Positions 47,568-57,640 of a DNA stretch of 64,000 nucleotides are shown here, piece after piece. How positions within the stretch are numbered: position 1 is the first letter of the stretch; each line of letters starts with the position of its first letter. Below the pieces are notes generated by a model. It was not told the DNA's origin and searched no databases. It was given only the letters and a program-made list of their open reading frames with translations. Location of the stretch: the NCBI RefSeq assembly GCF_949987515.2, contig NC_082691.1, positions 35,462,417 through 35,526,416 of the forward strand, read 5' to 3'. Position numbers and translations under genes: made by a program. Source of the stretch: Delphinus delphis (Eukaryota; Chordata; Mammalia; Artiodactyla; Delphinidae).

Positions 47568-49139
47568 TGCCTTATATATTGAGGTGCTCCTATGTTGAGT
47601 GCGTATATATTTACAATTGTTATATCTTCTTTGATTGTTCCCTTGATCATTATGTAGTTTCTTTGTCTCGTGTAACATTCTTTATTTTAAAGTCTATTTT
47701 GTTTGATATAAGTATTGCTACTCCAGCTTTATTTTGATTTCCATTTGCGTGGAATACCTTTCTCCATCCCCTCACATTCAGTCTGTATGTGTCCCTAGAT
47801 GTGAAGTGGATCTCTTGTAGACAGCATATATACGGGTCTTGTTTTTGTATCCATTGAGCAAGTCTGTGTCTTTTGTCGGGAGTGTTTATTTACATTTAAG
47901 GGAATTATCGATATGAATGTTTTTATTGCCATTTTGTTAATTGTTTTGGATTTGTTTTTTAAGGTCTTTTTTCTTCCCTTCCTCTTTTGTTCTCTACTCT
48001 GGTGATTTGATGTCTATCTTTAATGACGTGTTTGGATTGCCTTTTTTATGTATCTATTATAGATTATTGGTTTGTGGTTCCCAGGAGGTTTTGATATAGA
48101 AGTCTGTATATGTACAAGATTGTTTGAAGTTGCTGATCTTTTAATTTCAAAAGCAGTTCCAATATCCTGCATTTGTACTTTCCTCTTCTCACGATTGCTG
48201 ATTTGTGTGTGGACGATTTCCTGCCTTTACTTTATGTTTGCCTTTACTGGTGAGCTTCCCCATTCGTAATTTTCTTGATTCTAGTTGTGGCCTTTTCTTT
48301 TCCACCTAGAGAAGTTCCTTCAGGATTTGTTGTAACGCTGGTTTGGTGGTACTGAAATCTCTTAGTTTTTGCTTGTCTATAGTACTTGATTTCTCTGTCA
48401 AATGTGAACAAGAGCCTTGCTGGGTAGAGTATTCCTTGTTTTAAACTTTTCCTTTTCGTTAGTTTAAATGTATTGTGCCTCTCCCTTCTGGTCTGCAGAG
48501 TTTCTGTTGAAAAATCAGCTGATAAACTTATGGGGGTTCCCTTATATGTTATTTGTTACTTTTCCCTTGTTTTAATATTTTTTCTTTAATTTTTGTCAGT
48601 CTGGTTTTGGTGTGTTCCTCCTTGGGTTTATCTTGTATGGGACTCTGTGCTTCCTGGACTTGAGTGAGTGTTTCCTTCCTCACGTTAGAGAAGTTTTCAG
48701 CTATAATCTCTTCAGATATTTTCTCAGGCCCTTTCTCTCTCTTCTCCTTCTGGGACCCATATAATGCGAATGGTGGTGCATTTAATGTTGCCTCAGAGGT
48801 CTCTGAGACTGTCCTCGTTTCTTTTCATTCTTTTTTCTTTAGTCTGTTCCATGGCAGTGATTTCCACCATTCTGTCTTTGAGCTAACTTATTTGTTCTTC
48901 TGCCTCAGTTATTCTGCTATTAATTCTTTTACTGTATTTTTCATTCCAGTTATTGTATTGTTCATCTGTTTGTTCTTTAAAAACACCTCATGCAACTTCT
49001 TGGTCTGTGCTGCCAATTTTTCCCCCAAGATCTTAGATTATCTTTATTCTCATTACTTTAAATTATTTTTCAGGTAAGTTGCCTATCTCCACTTCATTTA
49101 GTTTTTGTAGGTTTTTATCTTGTTCCTTCATCTGGAACG

Positions 49140-51226
49140 TATTTCTTTGCCATCTCATTTTGTCTAACTTTCTGCGTTTGTGGTCTCCTTTCTGCTGGCT
49201 GGAGGATCGTAGCTCCTCTTGCTTCAGGTGTCTGCCCTCTTGTTGGTGATGCTGGTCCTGAGGCTTGTGCGGGCTTCTTGGTGGAAGGTACCAGTGCTTG
49301 CCCCCTGGTGGGTGGAGCTGGGTCTTGTCCCTCTGGTGGGCAGGGCCATGTCAAGGGGTGTGTTTTTAGGTGGCTGTGAGCTCAGTGTGGCTTTAAGTAC
49401 CTTGTCTGCTGATGGGTGGGGCTGTTTTCCTATCCTGCTGGTTGTTTGGCCTGAGGCTTTTCATCACTGGAGCCTGCAGGCTGTTGGGTAGGGCCAGGTC
49501 TTGATGTCAAAATGGCAACCTTTAGGGGAGCTCACACTGATCAGTATTCTCTGGGGCCTCTGCCACCAGTGTTCTTGCCCCTGCCATGAGCCACAGCTGA
49601 CCCCCACCTCCCCCCCCAGAAATCCTCCAAGACCCATAGGTAGTCCGGCCCCGGCTCCTATGGAGTTACTGCATTATGCTGGGTCCCAGTGTATGTGAAG
49701 CCTTGTGTGCACCCTCCATGAGTGGAGTCTGTGTTTCCCCCAGTCCTGTGGAGCTCCTACACTCAAGCCCCGCTGGCTTTGAAAGCCAAGTGCTTCCAAG
49801 TGCTTTTAGGGATTCCTTCTCCTGATGCCAGACCCTCTGGCTGGGGAGCCTGACATGGGGCTCACTCTTGTGGGGAGAACCTCTGCAATATAATTAATTT
49901 TCCAGTTTGTGGGTTGCCCATCTGGTGGGTATGGGATTTGATTATGTTGCGAAAATGCCCCTCCTGCCGTCTCACTTTCTTTTTTGTCTTTGAATGTAAA
50001 AATATCTCTCGGTGGGTTCCAGTCTTCTTTATCAATGATTGTTCAGCGGTTGTGATTTTGGTGTTTCTGCAAGAGGAGGTTAGCTCAAGTCCTTCTACTC
50101 TGCCATGTTTTCTGGAATTGAGAGGCTGCTTTTAGTTTGGATGCTTGCTGTCTCTTTCCTCAGTGTGTGCTTGCCATTATCCCCTTGATATGGGGTGTGT
50201 AGGTACAGCCTTCCTTACATGCTCCCTGGACAGTAGGGGCAGCACATGGCGCCTGGTGAAAGGTCTTGTGTGGGTGCCCGCGCTCCACTCCTGGGACACC
50301 GGGGGCAGGGCGTGTTGCCTGGTCGTGGGTCTCGTATGGATGGCTGTTGTCATGCCCTCCTGGGACAGCAGGGGCAGGGCCTAGCACCTGCTCATGGGTG
50401 TTCTATGGGCGACTACTCTCCACACCCTCCTGGGACACTGGGGGCTGTACTTGATGCCTGTTCATGAGTCTCGTATGGGCTGGTGCTATCTGTGCACTCC
50501 CGGGACAGCAGGGGTAGAGCTTCACGCCCGCTTGAAGGGTCTCGTATGGGTGCTGCTCTCCATGCACTCCTGGACTGGGACAGGGCAGGGCCTGGCGCCT
50601 GCTTGTGGGTCTTTTAGCAGCAGTCCATGCCAGCCTCAGGAGCCTGCTGTGGTGGCAGTGACTCAGCACACCCCTGGAGCTCCTATAGCGGTGTCCTGTT
50701 GTCTGGGAGCACTCACAGGGGAAAGAAACTCGTGGTGGGCCTAGTCCTTTCCCTGGGTCTGACCTCTGAAGCCTGAGCTTCAGCACCCAGCCCCCTCCCA
50801 CACCAACAGAGGAGTGTCTCAGGCTGGGGAATGCAGTGTGGCAGTGCCGGTCTTCTGTGCATGTTATTCTCCATTTTGCCTTCCACACACCAGTTGCTGC
50901 TCTCTCCTCTTGGGCTATGAAGCTATCCCTCCATACATTCTGATCTCCTTGTTGGTGAAGAGACTTCCCAGGGTGTGGGAACCTTTCCTCCTTCACAGCT
51001 CCTTCTTTGGGGTGCAGGACCCATTGCGATTCCTTCTTTTTCATTTTCCTTTTATCCTGCGTGGCTGTGGGGAGGTTTTCTTGTGATCGGAAGTCTGAGG
51101 TCTTCTTTTGGCATTTAGTAGATGTTCTCTGTGAATCGTTCCACTAGTAGATGTATTTTTAATATTTTTGTGGGAGAAGGTGAGCTGCATATCATACTCC
51201 TCTGCCATCTTGATCTCCTCCAGCCA
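49140..51226 (-). promoter_or_regulatory. L1 5' UTR (GC-rich)
   Basis: Upstream of ORF1 in the L1 sense direction, base composition changes sharply to GC-rich. The right end reads, on the minus strand, 'aagatggcagaggagtatga', the usual start of mammalian L1 5' UTRs. It would have held the internal promoter. Open frames on both strands across it are not host genes. Confidence 0.8.
50215..50625 (-). repeat. ~70-bp tandem array in the L1 5' UTR
   Basis: The word 'ctgggacagcaggggcaggg' and its variants recur at about 50225, 50291, 50360, 50430, 50500 and 50570, with 'tcgtatggg' between them. This gives about six diverged units of 66-70 bp. Confidence 0.85.
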
Positions 51227-52363
51227 GTCTGTGACCTTTGGTTGGAGCATTTAGTCCATTTACATTTAAGGTAATTACCAATATGTATGTTGTTATAGGC
51301 GTTTTTAAAAATTGTTTTAGACTTGTTTTTGTAGGTCTTTTTTTCCCCTTTTTTAATTTTATTCTCCTGTGAGTGGGTGATTAGCTTTAGTGTTATGTTT
51401 GGATTCCTTTTGTCTTTCGTTTGTGTATATCTATTATAGATCTTTGGTTTGTGGTTACCATGAGGTTTTTGTAGAGCAGTCTCTCTCTCTCTCTCTATAT
51501 ATATAAAAAACACATATATGTATATAACATACATATATAGATATAAAACACATATGTATATATATGTGATTGTTTTTAAGGTGTTAACCTCTTAATTTCA
51601 AATGCATTTTAAGTGCTCTACATTTGTACTCTTCTCCCCTCATGATTACTATTTTTGATACCATATTTTACATCTAATTGTTTTGTTTCCCTTAATTGCT
51701 TATTGTGGATGTAGGTGATTTTTACCACTTTAATGTTTTCCCCTTCCTACTAGCTTTGCATGTGGGTGATTTCCTACCTTTACTATATTTGCTTTTACTG
51801 GTGAGTTTTTGCATTTTGTAATTTCCTTGTTTCTAGTTGTGGCATTTTCTTTTTTGCCTAGAGAAGTTCCTTTAACATTTACTGTGTAAATCTCGTGTTG
51901 TGGTGCTTAATTCTTTTAGCTGTTGCTTATCTGTGAAGGTTTTAATTTCTCCATCAAATCTTATGAGACCCTTGCTGGGTATTTATTCTTGGTTGTAGAT
52001 TTTTCCCTTTCATCACTTTAAATAATCTTGCTACTCTCTTCTGGCTTATGGAATTTCTGCTGAAATATTAGCAGGTAACCTTATGGGAGTTACCTTGTAG
52101 GTTATCTATTGCTTTTCAGTGTGTCTTGGCATGTTCTTTGAGTTCATCCTGTGTGGGACTCTGCATTTCCTGGACTTGAGTGCCTCTTTCCTTTCCCAGG
52201 TTAGGGAAGTTTTCAGCTATTATCTCTTCAGATATTTTCGCAGGCCCTTTCTCTCTTAACCTTCTGTGTCCCCTATCATGTGAATCTTACTGCACTTGAT
52301 ATTGTCCTAGAGGTGTCTTAAACAATGTCATTTATTTTCATTCTTTTTTCTGTTCAGCGGCAG
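51227..52363 (-). mobile_element. Second copy of an L1 ORF1/ORF2-junction segment
   Basis: Parallels 47865-48855 of the same insertion. Examples are 'tttacatttaaggtaatta' versus 'tttacatttaagggaatta', 'gtggttaccatgaggttttt' versus 'gtggttcccaggaggttttg', and 'gacccttgctgggtat' versus 'gagccttgctgggtag'. It starts right after the L1 5' end and stops at the target-site duplication. (TC)n and (TA)n runs at 51479-51570 interrupt it. Confidence 0.85.
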
Positions 52364-52381
52364 TCTAGGCAAGTTTTTAAA

Positions 52382-53220
52382 CTCCATGATACTAAAACTG
52401 ACGTGCATGTACAGAGTATATGCCCCATCCAATTTATTCTCTGTATACCATCAGAATGATTTTAAAGGTTTAAAATTTTTTTTATTATTATTTTATAACT
52501 TCTCAAATATATACAAGTATAGTTTGTTTATATAGGATTCAGATGGTATAGCAACATATAGAACTGGAGTTGCAAATCCAAATAGCTGTGGGACCAGGCA
52601 GGTAATGGAAATGAATGATAGGGGTCAGGGCATCCATACTGTGCTGTGGAAATGAAGGCCCTGTGGGGAAGGTCTTTCAGTTTTTTGTTTTTTAAGAGAA
52701 GGTGAAAATGCAGAAGTTGATGTGAAATCTACTAAAATGTGTACATTTATCCACATCACTTGCTCCTTTCCCACCAGCAGTTCTCTGTGTTCATATGTAC
52801 TTATATATGTATTTTTTCCTTTAACTAAATGTCTATAGGAATTGTTTAGTCCATGAGAACTGTTAACTAGCCCTTGATACTGTTAATTAAAATGTAGGTC
52901 AGATTTCACTATAACAAAATTACAAGGCCTTTCTAATTTAAAAATGTTTTTCAATGTCATTTGAACTGCTAGAAATAGTACCCTTGCCCTCCAAACTGGG
53001 ATCCTATAACCTCCATACTATTAAAGTTGGTGGTAGATTTGTACTTTAAAATTCCCAAATTAAACTGTCATCTGCTTTTTGTAAATTATCATAAATGTAA
53101 ATATGTGCATGGAAATAACATTCTAATTGTACAGAAAGTGAAATGAAGTTAAATTATCCCTTTTACTCTGTCCCCTACAATAAGATCCAGTCCTCAAATA
53201 CATGTGACCATTTTTTTCCA
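52382..53220. other. POLR1F: POLR1F intron 2, unique part
   Basis: AT-rich intron with no recognised repeat or exon. Confidence 0.5.
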
Positions 53221-53224
53221 TTTA

Positions 53225-54235
53225 ATAATATGAGATATAGTTTACATACAATATAATGTATCAGGTTTAATTTACATACAGTAAAATGCAGTAGATCATC
53301 CTGTGCAGCTCAGTGAATTCTGACAAGTGCATATACCATTTTCTCTCCTTAGAAGTGACTCTCATGCCCTGTCCTGGTCAATCCCCTTTATCCTAGATAC
53401 AAACACTATTTCATTATCATAAATCAGTTTCACTTGTTCTGTAATTCCTTATTAGCGGAATTTTTCGTTATACACTCACAGTCTGGCCTCTTTTGGTCAT
53501 GTTTTTGAGTAATGTCCATGCTGTCGGGTATATTGGTGGATTTTGTCTTCTAATCGTTCATGGTATTCAGTTATATGAGTATATATGTACTTTGATTATC
53601 AATTTGATTATCCATCCTCATTGATGGACATTTGAGTTGTTTCCAGTCTGGACCTGTTACGAACAGAGCTATTGTAAACATGTATTTTCATTTCTCGTAA
53701 GTAGAAACTTGAAGCAGTATTGCTAGGTCAGGGTAAACGTGTGTTTAACTTTATGGAGAACTCATATCCCCTTCAGTACTTCCAGTTGCTCTGCATTCTT
53801 GCCGACAATTGGTGTTGTCTTTTGATTTTACTGGTGGGCATATGGTAGTTTTTCCTTACGGTTTTAATTTGTATTTCCCTCATGAGCTCTTTTTCATATG
53901 TTTCGGTAAGAAGGGCCTGTTCAAGTACTTTATCCCTTTTTAACTGGGGTTTTGTATTCTTTTCATAGTTTTGGTACACATCCTTTTCAGTTAACTGTAT
54001 TGTGAGTATTCTTTCCCAGTCTGTGTCTTATTTATTAACTTTTAATGGTACCATTTGACAAGCAGAAGCTTTTAATTTTGATGCAGTCTAATTTATCATA
54101 TTATACTTTCTAACGCCTATCTAAGAAACTTGGCTACCCCTCAGTTGCAAGGATATTCTTCTATAAGATTCTAGAATTTTTGTAGTTTTAGCTTTTCTGT
54201 GTAGGTCTGTGATCAATCTTGTTTTCTTGTGTGTA
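53225..54235 (-). mobile_element. Old L1 3' region
   Basis: Reversed L1M-type text: 'gtcctggtcaatccccttta', 'atcctcattgatggacattt', 'gagttgtttccagtctggac', 'gttttaatttgtatttccct'. Strongly diverged. Confidence 0.75.
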
Positions 54236-54329
54236 CGACTTCATAGGTCCTTGAGCTCCATTCTCTTGCCCATATTCAGTGTTCTCAACCCATACATTGA
54301 AAACTTTTCTTTGCTCATTGAGTATTTTT

Positions 54330-54890
54330 TAATTGAAAACTTTGTAACAGTTTTAGAAAAATTGAATGTAAAGTATAGCATTCTCATATACATCACCTCC
54401 TTCCACACCCCTCCCCCCCAAAAAACCTCACATAAACATACAATTTCAGTTATTATTGACATACATACGGATGTGGTACATTTGTTACAATTGTTGAGCC
54501 AATATTGATACATTATTAAAGTCTATAGTTTACAGTAGAGTTCACTCTTTGTTCTGTACATTCTTTGAGTTTTGACAAAGGTATAATGACACGTATCGAA
54601 CATTACAGTATCCTATGGAATAACTGGTCACTCTAAAAATCCTCTGTGCTCTACCTATTCATTGCTCCCTCCCTCAGAAACAATGGCAACTACTTTTTTT
54701 TTTTTTTTTTTTACACTGTCTCCATAGTTTTGCCTTTTCCGGAATGTCATATAGTGGAATCACAGAGTATGTAACCTTTTCAGATTGGCTTCTTTCACAT
54801 ACAAATGTGTTTAAGGTTCCTCCATGTCTTTTTCTTGGCTTGGTAGCTTCTTTTTATTGCTGAATAATATTCTAATGTATAGATGTAGCA
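54330..54890 (-). mobile_element. Old L1 3' UTR fragment
   Basis: 'gagttttgacaaaggtataa', 'caactactttt', 'ctccatagttttgccttttc', 'ggaatgtcatatagtggaat' and 'tattgctgaataatattcta' are reversed L1M 3'-end phrases. A poly(T) run (about 54692-54713) is embedded. Confidence 0.75.
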
Positions 54891-55437
54891 CAGATCCTTC
54901 AGACCATCCAGAAGGTATCATTCTGGACTCCTTATAAGGAGACAAGTAAGTTTTATTCTGTCACATGTGGAAGGAGGTACTGCCATTAAACAACACTGTA
55001 TATGTGTTAATATTTCTTACAGTTTTATAATTCAAAATATGTGATTTTTAAAAAAATGCTTCGGGTTTTCATTCATATACTTTATATATGTTCATAACTA
55101 GGGGAACAGAAAACTAAGTTCCTTGGAAATTTTCATTTTAACCTTAAAATCATATAGTATTGTTATTATTATTTAGTTTTAAAGCTTCTAGTAATGTTAT
55201 GGTTTAGTTAAAATAGCCATGCTCAAGGTGAGCTTTCTAAAAACTCTACAGTGTTCCTAAAGTGGTATTTTAGTATAATATGTGGTAAGTTTTAAATGAG
55301 GATCGACTTTTTCGATATTGAATTATACCATTATTTTGACATTTTCTATTTGAAGATCACTTTGAAGACTGTAAAGTTTGTTTCACCTTTAACTCTTTGG
55401 CTCTCTTCTTGATGTAATATTTTTTCCTTCTTCCCAG
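54891..55437. other. POLR1F: POLR1F intron 2, 3' end
   Basis: Unique AT-rich sequence ending with the acceptor 'ttttccttcttcccag' for exon 3. Confidence 0.7.
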
Positions 55438-55646
55438 GGTACAGTTAATAAAGTGTCTTCCAGCCACATTGGCTGTTTAGTACATGGGTGCTTCAATGCC
55501 TCCATTCCTAAACCTGAGCAGATGCCAGCCGAGCAGTGGCAGACTCTGGAGATAAACATGGGTGATGAACTAGAATTTGAAGTATTTCGTTTAGACTCAG
55601 ATGCTGCTGGAGTATTCTGCATTCGGGGAAAACTGAATATCACTAG
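55438..55646 (+). CDS. POLR1F: POLR1F exon 3
   Basis: A 209-bp exon coding residues 133-201 and two bases of 202: GTVNKVSSSHIGCLVHGCFN, then ASIPKPEQMPAEQWQTLEIN, and MGDELEFEVFRLDSDAAGVF with CIRGKLNIT. This is the RPA43 OB-fold (S1-like) domain of the polymerase I stalk, which in the family contacts RRN3 and exiting RNA. Acceptor ttcccag, donor CACTAG|gtcagt. It enters in phase 0 and leaves in phase 2, matching exon 4. A minus-strand open frame over the same bases is a shadow. Confidence 0.97.
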
Positions 55647-56949
55647 GTCAGTTCCTAATCACATTATTATCATTTTGATACTTAATCGTTTCTATTAAAT
55701 TCTGAATTTAGGAAACATAAATCCTGCTTTTAAAAAGTTAATTTTTTTTACTGGAATATTTGTACTTTCAAACCATAAAGTCAATGTAAATATGAATCAT
55801 AAGTGCTCTGACAGTGCATTGAATATTCTGAAGCTCTGCATCTAACTGGTCTGTATTTTATTAATTCAATTTTTTATTGTCTAGTTTGTTGGTAATCTTT
55901 TTAAAAGTTGATCCCTGAACTTGAGACTACTAGAAGCTTAATCATATTGCATAACTATTACCCTTTTGTTTTTACACAGTTGAAACAAAAATAATGCTTT
56001 TATTATTGTCATTATACCAGGTAGATCATTTAATTTCTGTATTTTTCTTGTTTGGAATTCTTGTAAGAATTACTTTGATCCTGAGCCTGGGTTCATGGGA
56101 GCCAAGTTTAATGGGGGGGGGGGGGGAACTCTTCGCATCCTGTGTTAGCAACTTTTTCTAGATTCGGCCTTGATAAGGCCTTGATAAGTAACAAGAGTAT
56201 GGGTTAAAGTTCTAGAGCAGCTGTCCAAAAGAACTTTCTGTGATGATAGAAATGTGCTATATTTGTGCAATATAGCTTGTTGCTCAAGCCTCACTCTTGA
56301 GCATCTGAAATGTGACTAGTGTGACTGAGGAAGTGAATTTTTTAAGTTATCTTATTGAAATTTCTTAAATTTAAATAGGTGGCTAGTGCTACTCTATGGG
56401 ACAGCAGTTCTATAGAGAGAGGGCTACTTCATTGATCCTTGTTTTTATAAAATATTCACAACTTTGAAGTCATACTGCTTCAGCATAGGTTAAGAAGAAC
56501 AATGAACTATTACTTGAAACAAGGATTGAGGTAGTAGATGGGGAACTCCAATACTTTGATAGATAGGAGAAGTTTTTTTTTTTTTTTTTTCCTATCAAAT
56601 GTCACTGGTTTGGCTGGTAAGGCTGGGTATGGTGATGTTTAGTGTTCAGTTTGGTTTTCTGAACCAAGCTAAAATTTAGAAGGCATGTTTTTGACAAAAG
56701 TTTATGTCATTTTTATATATGAAACAGTCTAGGAAAAGTACTTGGGAGACAAAAAATTTAACATTTCCAAGACATGTCACTGTGCTGGGAGATAACAGGA
56801 TAGAATATTTGAAATTTGTGTCCTAGGTATGGTATCTTGTACTACTGTCATTATTTAGAAAAATCTTAGCATGTGGGGAATATTCTTGATCTTATTTTGT
56901 TCTTTCATTTTTGCTTAATGTTCCATAAATTTTTTAAACTAATTTATAG
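55647..56949. other. POLR1F: POLR1F intron 3
   Basis: Contains a run of 14 G (56113-56126), a repeat remnant at about 56200-56410 ('gaaatgtgactagtgtgact', 'aggtggctagtgctactcta', related to 27600-27815) and a poly(T) run near 56573-56590. It ends with the acceptor 'taatttatag'. The upstream ATG of the open frame at 56873 lies in this intron and is not a start. Confidence 0.7.
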
Positions 56950-57337
56950 TTTACAAACCAAGTGCTCTGCAGTTTCTGAAGAAGTAACAGAAACTGGCAC
57001 TGAGGAAGCTACTGAAAAACCTCAAAAGAAGAAAAAGAAAAAGAAGAAAGACCCAGAGCCATATGAAGTGGAAAGTGGTATCACAGAGCTAGCAGATTTT
57101 GCAGATGTTACCATGAAGGAAGAGACAGATCTGCAGATTAATAACAACAATGTGAATGGCCTCTGGAAGGAAGAGCCAAAGAAGAAGAAAAAGCACCAGG
57201 ACCCTGTTTTCCAAGGCAGTGACTCCAGTGGTTACCAAAGTGACCATAAAAAGAAAAAAAAGAAAAGCAAGCACAGTGAGGAGGCTGAATTTGCACCACT
57301 TTTGGAACATGCACCAAAAAAGAAAAGGGAAAAGTAA
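56950..57337 (+). CDS. POLR1F: POLR1F exon 4 (C-terminal, lysine-rich tail)
   Basis: A 388-bp final coding exon (residues 202-330) joined through AG|T. After SLQTKCSAVSEEVTETGTEE it is low-complexity. Three basic clusters (KKKKKKKK, PKKKKKHQ, KKKKKKSKHSEE) alternate with acidic stretches and the conserved block DPVFQGSDSSGYQSDH. Such tails act as nucleolar/nuclear localisation and charge-patch regions. The frame stops at TAA (57335-57337) as APKKKREK. The +1 frame here would read KRKGKSNFL and then stop, the ending I remember for human RPA43, so a 1-bp A-run change seems to have replaced the last residues. The full product is 330 residues against about 338 in human. Confidence 0.95.
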
Positions 57338-57640
57338 TTTTCTTTAGTGCATTTTAAATATGATTTGGTTTTTTAAAAATTGATTTACACAAAACAGATG
57401 ACTAAAGTTTGAACTATGAAATGTTTTGTATTCCAGTACTTTGCAAAACAGGGAACATTTGATGAGGAGTTGAGTTTTTGGTGCTAAAATTACAAAACAG
57501 ATAAATTTGGGAAATGCCAGTGTTATTAAAGTGCTATTTTACTATAGACAGAATAGAAAGGTAAGAGCTGCCCTCAGTCTCAACTCCTTCATTCTTCCAG
57601 TGTATACATTCTAAATAAAATGATTTCTACAGTCTGCAAA
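57338..57640 (+). other. POLR1F: POLR1F 3' UTR (putative)
   Basis: AT-rich, with no repeat, from the stop codon to just beyond the first AATAAA. Longer 3' UTR forms are possible, since further AATAAA words occur near 58870 and 59404. Confidence 0.55.
57614..57619 (+). terminator. POLR1F: Candidate POLR1F poly(A) signal
   Basis: First canonical AATAAA after the stop codon, about 280 nt downstream. The following sequence is only weakly T/G-rich, so site choice is uncertain. Confidence 0.5.

Larger units (their letters stand above)
42932..52363 (-). mobile_element. Large L1 insertion in POLR1F intron 2
   Basis: One reversed L1 flanked by a 15-bp target-site duplication with one mismatch (tctaggtaagttttt 42914-42928; tctaggcaagttttt 52364-52378). 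Left to right it shows the 3' UTR (42932-43290), ORF2 (about 43300-47950), ORF1 (about 48050-49130), a GC-rich 5' UTR (about 49140-51226) and an extra copy of an ORF1/ORF2-junction segment (51227-52363). ORF2 fragments include an endonuclease piece at 47031-47270 and the C-terminal 'IKKWDLIK' region near 44290. All reading frames are broken. It also carries two SINEs and a Tigger-type element. Confidence 0.9.

Noticed and set aside
49115..49491. Proline- and valine-rich frames near 49.1-49.5 kb
   Set aside because: They lie in the L1 5' UTR/ORF1 boundary, are GC-driven and unspliced, and have no domain.
56535..56605. Poly(T) at 56573 as a second tail-only insertion
   Set aside because: Flanks show a short inverted match (tttgatag / ctatcaaa) and not a direct target-site duplication, so simple-repeat growth is the better reading.
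56873..56949. Independent protein starting at 56873 with a hydrophobic leader
   Set aside because: The leader is intron 3 sequence read through. The acceptor at 56949 and the phase fit show only 56950 onward is coding.
57089..57310. Minus-strand frame over POLR1F exon 4
   Set aside because: Shadow of the lysine-rich plus-strand exon (antisense of AAG/AAA runs reads Leu/Phe).
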